Shown here: in pieces, positions 32,791 through 40,102 of the stretch | Numbering within the stretch: position 1 is the stretch's first letter | Layout: each line of letters begins with the position of its first letter | From: a virus | Direction: 5' to 3' (one strand) | Virus record (IMG/VR): IMGVR_UViG_3300021518_000005 | Coordinates: 1-64,000 of that record | Length of the DNA stretch: 64,000 nucleotides | Made by a program: the position numbers and the translations under genes | The notes under the pieces: model-generated | Database searches by the model: none | The model's input: only the letters and a program-made list of their open reading frames with translations | What the model was told of the DNA's origin: nothing

Positions 32791-32990
32791 TGAGACATAT
32801 CGTATTCTGGTTTGTTGTCGTGACATTGTGCCTCATCACACATGTGTTTGGTATCGAATTAACACATACATATCTCTTAGGTGATCGGCAGGATATGTAC
32901 ATGCTGGCAGTTACGATATGGTTTACGCTTTTTGTGTGTATCATTGTACCGTTGTATGTATGGAGTGCTCATGAACGCACCAGAGAATAA
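32790..32990 (+). CDS. Small two-pass membrane protein
   Basis: 66 residues with two hydrophobic segments (IVFWFVVVTLCLITHVFGI and LAVTIWFTLFVCIIVPLYVW). Overlaps both neighbours. Confidence 0.55.
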   Translation: MRHIVFWFVVVTLCLITHVFGIELTHTYLLGDRQDMYMLAVTIWFTLFVCIIVPLYVWSAHERTRE

Positions 32991-33609
32991 GGTTCAAACG
33001 CCCCCACATGGTTCAGGATCGCCAGTCATGCATGGCCCACGGGTTGCGCCTGTACGGGGCCACCAAGGGCAGCAGGCAACAAAACAGGCAGTAAAGCAGC
33101 AACCTGCTACCGCAGCGCCGCCTATACCGAATATGGATATTGCGAAGTGGAGCGGCGCGGTATTCTGGCTGTTTGGATTGACGCTCACGACCGCATTCAT
33201 ACACGGTCTTGCATTCGATATTCTTGTTAATCAATGGTATCGCTGGCCTGTAGAGATTGTGGTATCACTTGCACTTCAAGTGGCACTGACAAAGTTGGAG
33301 AGCCCGATCTGGCGCGGCTATGTGATTCACTTGCCCGGATTACTAGGGCTTGGCATTGACGTGTATATCAATCTGGCTGGTGCTTTTGCAATTGCCGATG
33401 GCATTGCAACATCTGAATCAACACGAGTGCTAGCGGGCTGGTACGGCTGGAATATGAATGAAATCAAGGCTGGAAACGGCTTTATGCTCACCACGGTATG
33501 TATTGCGGTGTTGATCGCCGCTCTGCCCGAGCTGTTATGGACACTGGATAAACGAGTAGCACAGTTTAAGCATGCGGTTCGTGGAAGGATGTATCAGAAG
33601 GAGGACTAA
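32971..33609 (+). CDS. Membrane protein with Pro/Gln-rich N terminus
   Basis: 212 residues from ATG 32971 (GGAG 5 bases upstream). The first 55 residues are a disordered cytoplasmic stretch (PPHGSGSPVMHGPRVAPV). Four hydrophobic segments follow (FWLFGLTLTTAFIHGLAF, WPVEIVVSLALQVALT, GLLGLGIDVYINLAGAFAIAD, MLTTVCIAVLIAALPELLW). Function unknown. Confidence 0.55.
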   Translation: MNAPENKVQTPPHGSGSPVMHGPRVAPVRGHQGQQATKQAVKQQPATAAPPIPNMDIAKWSGAVFWLFGLTLTTAFIHGLAFDILVNQWYRWPVEIVVSLALQVALTKLESPIWRGYVIHLPGLLGLGIDVYINLAGAFAIADGIATSESTRVLAGWYGWNMNEIKAGNGFMLTTVCIAVLIAALPELLWTLDKRVAQFKHAVRGRMYQKED

Positions 33610-33632
33610 TACACAAGCGACACGGCAACATC

Positions 33633-33663
33633 GAGACGGGCATTATCGCCCGTCTCTTTTTTT
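33633..33663 (+). terminator. Rho-independent terminator
   Basis: GAGACGGGC (33633-33641) pairs with GCCCGTCTC (33648-33656), followed by seven T. Ends the membrane-protein operon. Confidence 0.9.
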
Positions 33664-33673
33664 GTGTGTACTC

Positions 33674-33701
33674 TTGACAAAAATGGGAATATGCTTACAC
33701 T
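33674..33701 (+). promoter_or_regulatory. Promoter of translocase gene
   Basis: TTGACA (33674-33679), 16-bp spacer, TACACT (33696-33701). No operator palindrome. Confidence 0.75.
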
Positions 33702-33745
33702 AAAAAGAGCGATTTGTCAAGTGGATATATTGAAAGGGATGTTGT

Positions 33746-35431
33746 ATGGGCCTAGAAGGATTTGTTGTTATATTTTTCTTTGTACTGTTTATTGTGCTGG
33801 TTATTCGCTCGCTTTTGCGGCCTGAGACCGCACACAGCGAATACAGCCGTGTAACGCCTACTACAATGCCTGTAGAGCGCGTTGACGTGGCTGAATATGG
33901 CAATCCAGCACTAGCCATCCTTGCATGGCTTTGGGCTGTATTTCGTATCGGTCTGTTCCATCTACAGCGGCGTCGGGAGAGGCCAGCACCAGCGATTACA
34001 AGCCAGGAATCTGTGTATGTTGTACAAGAGCGTGAATCTATGCCACGAGAGCGTGAGGCTGCATCAGAAATCCGGCAGCCGCAGGAAGTAAAGCAACCAG
34101 CACATCAGGCATCAGAAGGCCGTGTAAAGGACGTAGATACACGCGCAAACACCAAGGATCGCATGGCGCAGTTGCCAGCACATGCGCCCGATCCTGTTGA
34201 TGACACGCGGGATCGCTTGAATATTCCTGTGCTGTTTGACGGCACACAGTATCTCTATCATCGCATGGGCAGCGGCCACAAAGCTGTTCTTGGCACCACA
34301 AATGGAGGGAAGGGTAACTTTCTTCGCTACTATGCGCTTATGTCGCTCCTAGCAGGGCCTGAGAACATGCGGCTTGTCGTGTTCGATGCAAAGGGCGGTG
34401 CTGATTACTGGTGGATTCATCAGATCGATCATGCCGAACTGTATTTTACAGGCCCTGAAATACTCGATGAAGAAAAACCGATTGATGCACTTGAGGAAGG
34501 TCTCAAGGTGTATGTGCGTTTGATGTTGGAGCGCGGCCAAGCATTACAAGCCGCGCACGTAGAGAAAATTGATCTGTATAATGAAAAAGTAAGAAATGGA
34601 AGTGTAAATGGTTTTGAATGGCCGTACATTGTGGTTATTGTTGATGAAATTGCAGACTTCAGTAAAGAGGCAAAGAGTCTTGTCTCGACACTGACACGCA
34701 TGGGCCGCGCTACTGGTTTTGATATTCTCGTAGCAACGCAGCATGCTACTGTTGAGGCGATGAGCACACAGATCAGTCGCAACCTGACAAACCGTTTTGC
34801 TTTCCGCCTGAACAGCTCCGAGGGTACAGCCGTCGCCCTAGCGCGCACCAGCAATGATTACGGCAAGTATGAACCGAGCGTAATTGATCGGCCTGGTGTC
34901 GCCGTGTGGCGCGGCATGGGCGGCAATGAACAAATGGGTCTTGTTCCATTTGTTGATCCGCTGATGGATGGCTTGCTTGCACAGTTGACAAGCAAGTATG
35001 GCAAGTCAAGTCAAGCAAGTATGGCAAGTCAAGTACTTGCACAAGCAAGTGCAAAAACAAGTGTCGTGGCAAGTCGAAAACAAGTACTTGACTTGCACGG
35101 GCAAGGCGAAGCAAGTGACACACTTGACGACGATGCAAGTGCATACTTGTCTGAAGTACTTACCATACAAACGACTGATGCAAGTCAAGCAATCAGTCAA
35201 GGCAAGTCAAGGCAAGCTCCAGGCAAGTCAGAAGGAAATACAAAAACAAGTCGATGGCAAGGACTTGTTAACCAAGAAACACTTGCACAAGCAAGAGAGA
35301 CTGTGCAAGAGATGGGTGATAAGGTAGGCGTCGTGGAACTGGCTCAGGCATTGTATGGTAAAAGCACGGGTATCTATTTTTATGCAGCACAAGAACTTCT
35401 TGCATTGTTGGAAGGAGAAAAATTAACTTAA
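33746..35431 (+). CDS. FtsK/TraB-like membrane DNA translocase
   Basis: 561 residues. Two N-terminal transmembrane segments (about 5-24 and 53-71), a charged linker, then an FtsK/SpoIIIE-type ATPase motor: Walker A GTTNGGKGN (about 183-191), DAKGGADYWW, Walker B VVIVDEIADF with Asp300-Glu301, and ATQHATVEAMSTQISRNLTNRF. The C-terminal 45 residues (ARETVQEMGDKVGVVELAQAL, FYAAQELLALLEG) resemble the gamma winged helix by which FtsK and actinobacterial TraB recognise short DNA repeats. Between motor and wing (about residues 415-515) the DNA is packed with CAAGT/ACTTG, giving many Ala-Ser and Lys-Ser pairs. It pumps double-stranded DNA; the biological role (partition or transfer) is inferred. Confidence 0.82.
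   Translation: MGLEGFVVIFFFVLFIVLVIRSLLRPETAHSEYSRVTPTTMPVERVDVAEYGNPALAILAWLWAVFRIGLFHLQRRRERPAPAITSQESVYVVQERESMPREREAASEIRQPQEVKQPAHQASEGRVKDVDTRANTKDRMAQLPAHAPDPVDDTRDRLNIPVLFDGTQYLYHRMGSGHKAVLGTTNGGKGNFLRYYALMSLLAGPENMRLVVFDAKGGADYWWIHQIDHAELYFTGPEILDEEKPIDALEEGLKVYVRLMLERGQALQAAHVEKIDLYNEKVRNGSVNGFEWPYIVVIVDEIADFSKEAKSLVSTLTRMGRATGFDILVATQHATVEAMSTQISRNLTNRFAFRLNSSEGTAVALARTSNDYGKYEPSVIDRPGVAVWRGMGGNEQMGLVPFVDPLMDGLLAQLTSKYGKSSQASMASQVLAQASAKTSVVASRKQVLDLHGQGEASDTLDDDASAYLSEVLTIQTTDASQAISQGKSRQAPGKSEGNTKTSRWQGLVNQETLAQARETVQEMGDKVGVVELAQALYGKSTGIYFYAAQELLALLEGEKLT
34993..35285. repeat. CAAGT/ACTTG pentamer cluster inside translocase gene
   Basis: I count 16 CAAGT and 7 ACTTG in about 300 bases, against less than 1 expected by chance. 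They run on through coding sequence, most often as GCAAGT with AGT serine codons. A second cluster lies at 35696-35930. See findings. Confidence 0.88.
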
Positions 35432-35634
35432 GTTTTTTCTGGAATGCTCAAAAAGGCCCTGAAATAGCCCATTTTGGGCGACTTAAGCCCCGCGAGATGA
35501 AACTTAAGTTTTTCTTTCGGGGCTTTCTTTTGGCTTTGTAGTCATTAAAATCGAGGCTTAAGTTTTTTATTAGGCGACTTAAGTTTTCCATGCGCTTTTC
35601 AAAAACTTAAGTCGCTTGTGGGCAAAAACTTAAG
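35427..35634. repeat. Seven CTTAAG palindromes
   Basis: CTTAAG at 35427, 35482, 35503, 35557, 35578, 35606 and 35629, usually extended to ACTTAAGTTTTT. The first contains the stop codon of the translocase gene. Two intervals are exactly 21 bases. The intergenic region between the translocase and the HNH gene holds no other gene. Confidence 0.88.
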
Positions 35635-35695
35635 TTTTTGCAGACCATTTCAATCGGGCATAATCGTGTGCAGCAGACAAGAATCTCATGCTTGT

Positions 35696-35930
35696 ACTTG
35701 ACTTGGCAAAAAACAAGTAGGGCAATGACTTGCACACTTGATACGCAATGCAAGTCAAACATTCTACTGGAACACTTGACTTGTTTTTCATCGAGCAATT
35801 CAGGCAAGTCAACTACTCATAAAGGCAAGTACAAAAACAAGTGAGGTGGCAAGTCCGGGCAAATCAAGTAGACAAGTCAAGCCTTGTTTCTTGACTTGCC
35901 AAAACAAGTACTTGACTTGTCTACTTGTCT
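35696..35930. repeat. Second CAAGT/ACTTG cluster
   Basis: I count 9 CAAGT and 10 ACTTG in about 235 bases downstream of the translocase gene, ending just inside the HNH gene's 3' end. Both orientations are mixed. Confidence 0.88.
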
Positions 35931-36252
35931 AACGAGACAAGGCGCGTAACCTGCACAAGCGATATACTTTGTACTCCATGTCGCGCTTGCCTCGATTGCA
36001 ACTTGCACAGCACGCTACCACATTGGCCTCAGTATATCCGTGTCGATTATTCACACGATCAATACCTTGATATACAACGGTGTTGATTTTGTATTGCGGC
36101 TGGCAGTACACGCCAGATGGAGCACAGCCGCAGTAGTGGCACAGCTGCTGAATGAGTGTATCGAACACATCCATATCAAGCTCGAATGACAGATCACGGC
36201 GCTTTGCGTCATACTTGTAACGGCGGAAAAGATGTTTGACGACTGGCAGCAT
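35929..36252 (-). CDS. HNH endonuclease
   Basis: 107 residues. LCHYCGC, IDRVNNRHGYTEANVVACCASCNRGK is the zinc-bound HNH core (two CxxC pairs, Asp-Arg, Asn-Asn and the Asn of EANVV). Free HNH nucleases in phages act as homing enzymes or in packaging and nicking. Its gene ends in the pentamer cluster and faces the translocase gene, so a nicking role at that locus is possible but unproven. Confidence 0.8.
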   Translation of the reverse strand: MLPVVKHLFRRYKYDAKRRDLSFELDMDVFDTLIQQLCHYCGCAPSGVYCQPQYKINTVVYQGIDRVNNRHGYTEANVVACCASCNRGKRDMEYKVYRLCRLRALSR

Positions 36253-36291
36253 GGTAATTGTCCTTGCTCGATATGTATGTTCCCTGACACA

Positions 36292-36321
36292 ATCTTACCA
36301 TATCGGTAAGATACTTGTCTA
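36292..36321 (-). promoter_or_regulatory. Early promoter with operator palindrome (HNH gene)
   Basis: - strand TAGACA, 18-bp spacer, TAAGAT; exact consensus CTTACCGATATGGTAAG. Divergent from the promoter at 36382. Confidence 0.82.
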
Positions 36322-36381
36322 GTGACAAAATACTCACATGATCAACCAAAACTCTTTACACTTGGCATTTCCTGAAGAAGT

Positions 36382-36409
36382 TTGACATTTCTTACCGCTA
36401 TGGTATACT
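36382..36409 (+). promoter_or_regulatory. Rightward operator-type promoter of the structured RNA
   Basis: TTGACA (36382-36387), 16-bp spacer, TATACT (36404-36409); half palindrome CTTACCGCTATGGTA. Start of transcription expected near 36416, at the beginning of the non-coding RNA. Confidence 0.85.
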
Positions 36410-36477
36410 GTGGGTGAGCCGAACGCAAGACTAGTCCCGAGGGTGCAGCGAGGTCATACGTTGATTAGTAGGCCCAT

Positions 36478-36567
36478 GGGAGCGCAGTAGGTTTCGATAG
36501 GGCGCGATGAGCACGAAAGCGCACAGCTCCGCTCTAGACGCGAGTGCAACTCTCGCCGCTTCCACCA
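36478..36567 (+). ncRNA. tmRNA-like tRNA domain without mRNA part
   Basis: The 5' end GGGAGCG-CAGTA-GGTTTCGATAGGG matches the tmRNA 5' pattern (acceptor strand, 5 bases, GGxxTCGAxxGG). The 3' end has a T arm GCGAG-TGCAACT-CTCGC followed by CGCTTCC and ACCA, close to the bacterial tmRNA 3' end. The 7-bp acceptor stem pairs fully with a G3.U70 wobble and A73, the alanyl-tRNA synthetase identity set. The two halves are only about 35 bases apart instead of about 300: no tag frame and no pseudoknots. There is no convincing anticodon arm. An aberrant tRNA-Ala is the alternative. Confidence 0.7.
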
Positions 36568-37036
36568 GTTAGGGCATACTAGGCATGTCTAGGTTAACCG
36601 CTTTGAATGGCACCGTGCCTCTCTGTCATTCAACCTGTATGGAGTAAGCAGGAACAAAGGGATGTAAACGCCTTGCTGTAGGTTCCTTGTGGGCCATGAG
36701 TAGAACGGATAAGACCGCCGTTGGAATGACGGCGCGGGATCGGTAATCCGCACTCGTAATCTCTGCCGATCTGCTGACAAGTGGAGAACTTGTCACTGTA
36801 CAGGTAATGATCGGTGCAGCGCGGTAAAAAAACAGCTATGTGTGCATGTGGGTGAGGCTGTCGGTGTTGGGCCGTAGGGAGTACTATATAACGATAGCGT
36901 TGTATAACCTGATCGTATCCGTCGCTAATCCAACTAGGCGAGGCGCATGCACACACCGCGCATTCACGGCGACACCTGCCAAGCATTCTAGATACTGCAA
37001 GTGGTGCGACACGTAGCGGAGAGACGCTACTCTTGC

Positions 37037-37126
37037 GGGCTTAAAGCGTAGTAGGTAAACTGCGTGCCGACTGATCAGCGGCCCTGTGTAAGACACGGGT
37101 AGAGGGTTCGAGTCCTTCAAAGCCCA
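37037..37126 (+). tRNA. tRNA-like gene with long variable arm, apparent GAU anticodon
   Basis: Acceptor GGGCTTA/AAAGCCC (last pair mismatched), D arm around AGTAGGTAAA, anticodon arm GCCGA-CTGATCA-GCGGC (apex anticodon GAT, U33 present), a 12-base stem variable arm CCTGTG/CACGGG, and a canonical T arm GAGGG-TTCGAGT-CCTTC. A long variable arm belongs to Leu, Ser or Tyr tRNAs, so an Ile anticodon is unexpected. CCA is not encoded. It directly follows the last hairpin of the structured RNA. Confidence 0.65.
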
Positions 37127-37169
37127 ACAATATTGTTATTATAAAAATCAAAGGAGTGACTGTATACGT

Positions 37170-37475
37170 ATGGCTGATGTGGTGGCTGCATTTGGGGATT
37201 TTGGTGTTTTTAGCCATGCCGCGCCAAATATGGCCGGTACTGTTCGTGAGCGTGATCTGGAATTTGTCGATGCAACGGTGTCGTTATCGAATGTCTCCCC
37301 GTCAAGTTCGATTGATCTTACTAATCCTGAGCTACTGACTTTCAAGGTTGCCAAAGATGAAGTGTTTGGTACGCTTTCTGCACAGTTGACGGTGCTGCTC
37401 ACGGGAGAGGAACAAAGAGAATTGAAGGCGATTGCAGAACGCATTGAGCGGCGTGTGAAGGCGCTTATCAGGTAA
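37170..37475 (+). CDS. Small protein, unknown
   Basis: 101 residues from ATG 37170, 13 bases after AAAGGAG. N-terminal part MADVVAAFGDFGVFSHAAPN..., C-terminal amphipathic helix (GEEQRELKAIAERIERRVKALIR). First gene after the structured RNA; may be transcribed with it. No family recognised. Confidence 0.5.
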   Translation: MADVVAAFGDFGVFSHAAPNMAGTVRERDLEFVDATVSLSNVSPSSSIDLTNPELLTFKVAKDEVFGTLSAQLTVLLTGEEQRELKAIAERIERRVKALIR

Positions 37476-37488
37476 CATGTTTCCTCTT

Positions 37489-37524
37489 TGTTGGGATGGT
37501 TGACGATAACGCTAGCCATCCCAA
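37489..37524 (+). terminator. 10-bp inverted repeat after 37170 gene
   Basis: GTTGGGATGG (37489-37498) pairs with CCATCCCAAC (37515-37524), 16-nt loop. Probably ends the RNA/37170 transcript; it lacks a T-run. Confidence 0.5.
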
Positions 37525-37567
37525 CTATTGAAATAATCCTAGAATATCTCCAAGGAGTTGATGATCT

Positions 37568-39142
37568 CTGAATCGCACTGGGATTGCTGGTGCTGTCGCC
37601 GCCGTTATTGTTACTGTTGTTATTGTTCTCCCGCATGGTTCCTCGACTGATGCGCCTCCGCCTGTATTTGTGACAGCTCACGTCATAACGGCTACAGCAG
37701 AATTGACCACTACACATCACGAAGATCCTACAAACACGCCAGAAGCGCCTACAGCCACCGAAACAGCTACGCTAGAGCCAACACACACCACTGAACCTAC
37801 AATCCCTCCTGGGCCGTCTGAGAAACCTACGGAAGTCGTTACAAGCACTGCTACGACCACGACAACAAATACCGTAGATTCGACAGCAACATCTACGGCT
37901 GCCGCAACTTTTACACCCACGTCAGAAGCCTCTATAACGCCCACAGAAACACCTACAGCGAGCGCCACGGCCACTACGACGCCCACGCCTACGGCGGTTC
38001 CTACAGCCACTCCTGTGGTGTTCCTGGAAACGTTTGACGGATTGCCATCACAACCATTAGCCTTCTCAAGCAGCCAATGGGATATTATGGCGCACAGCCG
38101 TGATCCGTTGTATCGACAAGTTCCTGAGCCAATGGATGCGCAACATGACGGTGCAACATGCGATGTCCATGGCGCGCACACGATCACAACCTACACACAA
38201 ACCGCGTTCATCTGCCGTAATCATCTCATGACGGCTATTAAGGGAACTGACTACGCGATTGTGTACCTTGCGCCTAATGCCATGCTCGATTGGTCGCAAA
38301 ACACAGCTACACTGCGTTTTGACGTTTCAACCATGCGAACGACAAGCCGCGATTGGTGGGATATTTGGATCACGCCATGGGGCGATGTGTTGTCGTATCC
38401 CTCTGATGGATCGTTTCCCGATGGGAATGGCGAGCCGCGCAACGCCATCCACATTCGCATGAATCAGTTCAACGGCAAGACCACGTTTAACGTCAATCAA
38501 GTCGTGAATTATGTCTCATCGCCGGTGCCTGGTTCCATTGTCGGTGGCCGCGTCTACGAGAATGTATTAACACCGGATTATGTGCGGCGCGACACGTTTG
38601 AGCTACGCCTATCGAGCACACACATCTCGTTTTGCATGCCCGACTATACTCACTGTTGGGCTGATAATCTACCGTTGGCTACGTCGCTCGACTGGAATAG
38701 CGGCGTGGTACAGATCGGTCATCACTCCTACAATCCGCTGAAGGGCTGCATCGCGGGGCGTACACCATGTCAGCCAAATACCTGGCATTGGGATAATGTC
38801 CGCATGGAGCCAGCATTGCCATTCCAAATCATTCGCAGCGCGCCGCGTGCCGCATCGCTCACAATTACGAACGACACATTGACACTTGAGCGGCCTGCAC
38901 CAGCAGGCGCTATCGTTCGATTTTTGGCTATCGGGAATGCTATCGAGGTGTCATTCGACGGTGGCAATACATGGCAACCAGCCGTCAAGCGTGAGCAGGA
39001 AAACAATCAGCCGGAACGGTTCAGCTCGTATTGGATGCCGATACCGGAAGGCACCACAGCAATCAAGGTTCGCGGCCAACGTTGGACAAGCAGCAGCGCA
39101 GGTGATTGGTGGGTTCACTCGCTCAGTGTGTGGGCGCGCTAG
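37568..39142 (+). CDS. Secreted Thr/Pro-linker protein with lectin-like C terminus, probable CTG start
   Basis: About 524 residues. The frame is open from 37565 and encodes a clear signal anchor (RTGIAGAVAAVIVTVVIVL) upstream of the first GTG at 37670. The best start is CTG 37568, 10 bases after AAGGAG. Residues 45-155 are a Thr/Pro/Ala-rich linker (for example PTETPTASATATTTPTPTA), typical of exported Chloroflexota proteins. The C-terminal part (ETFDGLPSQPLAFSSSQWDIM to AGDWWVHSLSVWAR) is Trp- and Cys-containing and beta-rich, like carbohydrate-binding or glycosidase-type domains. It lies between the structured RNA and attP, a usual place for lysogenic conversion genes. Confidence 0.7.
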   Translation: MNRTGIAGAVAAVIVTVVIVLPHGSSTDAPPPVFVTAHVITATAELTTTHHEDPTNTPEAPTATETATLEPTHTTEPTIPPGPSEKPTEVVTSTATTTTTNTVDSTATSTAAATFTPTSEASITPTETPTASATATTTPTPTAVPTATPVVFLETFDGLPSQPLAFSSSQWDIMAHSRDPLYRQVPEPMDAQHDGATCDVHGAHTITTYTQTAFICRNHLMTAIKGTDYAIVYLAPNAMLDWSQNTATLRFDVSTMRTTSRDWWDIWITPWGDVLSYPSDGSFPDGNGEPRNAIHIRMNQFNGKTTFNVNQVVNYVSSPVPGSIVGGRVYENVLTPDYVRRDTFELRLSSTHISFCMPDYTHCWADNLPLATSLDWNSGVVQIGHHSYNPLKGCIAGRTPCQPNTWHWDNVRMEPALPFQIIRSAPRAASLTITNDTLTLERPAPAGAIVRFLAIGNAIEVSFDGGNTWQPAVKREQENNQPERFSSYWMPIPEGTTAIKVRGQRWTSSSAGDWWVHSLSVWAR

Positions 39143-39262
39143 TACAACAACGTTACAACAACACCGACGTACACACACAATCACCCACGGAATGTGGATA
39201 GTCGATATTGCTCATTGTGTCGCCATAAACGACACACGCGGATACACACAAACAAGCAATGA

Positions 39263-39311
<49 letters not shown>

Positions 39312-39318
39312 GCATTAG

Positions 39319-39355
39319 AAAGCCCTCGATCGATTGTCGAACGAGGGCTTTTTTT
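39319..39355 (+). terminator. Rho-independent terminator after tRNA-Gly fragment
   Basis: AAGCCCTCG (39320-39328) pairs with CGAGGGCTT (39342-39350), followed by a T7 run. It may belong to the carried host tRNA unit. Confidence 0.85.
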
Positions 39356-39389
39356 CTTGCGTTACAACAATGTTACAACAACCAAGACC

Positions 39390-39677
39390 TTACTTGCAGG
39401 CTAACACATGCCACCCGTTAGGGCTGCAATGCCAGTCCACAATCTCATTTTGCTCGTTTCGGAGCCGAAATCCATGCTCAGGATCTAACGCAATTGCATT
39501 GCCAGCAAGTGCATGCCATTCAACCCGTACATCACCATGGTCTTCATGCCAAATTGCAACTACATAGAAGTTCAGAAACGACCACGCGATGAGTTCACCT
39601 CCGAGCGTGTCCTCTCTTGGCATTCCGTGATTACCCGGCAATATCCATTCCCCGCGCTCAAAATGTTGTAGTCTCAT
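39390..39677 (-). CDS. Small protein, unknown
   Basis: 95 residues, Trp/His-rich (GGELIAWSFLNFYVVAIWHEDHGDVRVEW). Overlaps the upstream gene by 4 bases; lies next to attP. No family recognised. Confidence 0.5.
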   Translation of the reverse strand: MRLQHFERGEWILPGNHGMPREDTLGGELIAWSFLNFYVVAIWHEDHGDVRVEWHALAGNAIALDPEHGFRLRNEQNEIVDWHCSPNGWHVLACK

Positions 39678-40006
39678 AGTGCTTTCTCACAAGTATATGC
39701 AAGTTGCTCACGCATTGACTCTTCAACATAAGCCATGGCAAAGCTCAAATCTACATTTTCCCCGTATGTGTCCATGTCGTTGATCGTGTCCTGATCAAAC
39801 TGAGGGATACTCAGCAGGATACCAGGACTATAATACTGATTTCCAATCATACCATCCCATAGCACCCTGAACGTTCCATCCTCACACAATTCAACCGTGT
39901 AACCACTACCGTTAAACCCTGCCGTTGTTGAGGATTTTACCGCTTCCTCAAATGTCTTCCCACCATCATCGGCAATAAAGTGCTCAAACGCCTGTTGGAC
40001 AGTCAT
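39674..40006 (-). CDS. Small acidic protein, unknown
   Basis: 110 residues (MTVQQAFEHFIADDGGKTFE..., then VELCEDGTFRVLWDG). No family recognised. Driven by promoter copy A at 40023. Confidence 0.5.
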   Translation of the reverse strand: MTVQQAFEHFIADDGGKTFEEAVKSSTTAGFNGSGYTVELCEDGTFRVLWDGMIGNQYYSPGILLSIPQFDQDTINDMDTYGENVDLSFAMAYVEESMREQLAYTCEKAL

Positions 40007-40022
40007 AGTATTCTCCCATGTA

Positions 40023-40102
40023 CAATTGCTTCGACCTGAACACAGTATAAATCAAACAGCTTGGTTGTTGAATGATAAATACCTGATAAAGAGGTGATAA
40101 TT
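40023..40102 (-). promoter_or_regulatory. Duplicated promoter-operator, copy A
   Basis: - strand TTCAAC, 17-bp spacer, TATACT, with an AATCAA/TTGATT-type dyad in the spacer (one base changed here). It is an 80-bp direct repeat of 41313-41392 with 75 of 80 bases identical by my alignment. Confidence 0.8.

Larger units (their letters stand above)
36416..37130 (+). ncRNA. Large structured non-coding RNA (ornate-RNA-like, GOLLD/ROOL class?)
   Basis: About 715 bases after a strong promoter without a credible gene. Perfect or near-perfect stems can be read by eye: 36603-36610/36626-36633; 36650-36655/36682-36687; 36717-36721/36729-36733; 36738-36743/36766-36771; 36775-36782/36788-36795; a long-range 10-bp helix 36839-36848/36946-36955 enclosing 36866-36870/36930-36934 and 36885-36893/36898-36906; and 36997-37001/37032-37036 enclosing 37013-37018/37025-37030. 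A tmRNA-like domain (36478-36567) and a tRNA (37037-37126) are embedded. Giant ornate RNAs of the GOLLD and ROOL classes are phage-borne, of this size and adjacent to tRNAs; membership here is a hypothesis. Confidence 0.72.

Noticed and set aside
34993-35930. CRISPR array at the pentamer clusters
   Set aside because: Repeat units are only 5 bases, spacing is irregular, both orientations mix and half lies in a gene; no cas genes.
36478-36567. Ordinary tRNA-Ala
   Set aside because: Acceptor and T arm fit, but no 5-bp anticodon stem with 7-nt loop and no regular D arm can be formed; tmRNA pattern fits better.
36717-36737. tRNA-Phe anticodon arm (GCCGT-TGGAATG-ACGGC)
   Set aside because: Position 33 is G not U and no matching acceptor, D or T arm flanks it; treated as a stem of the structured RNA.
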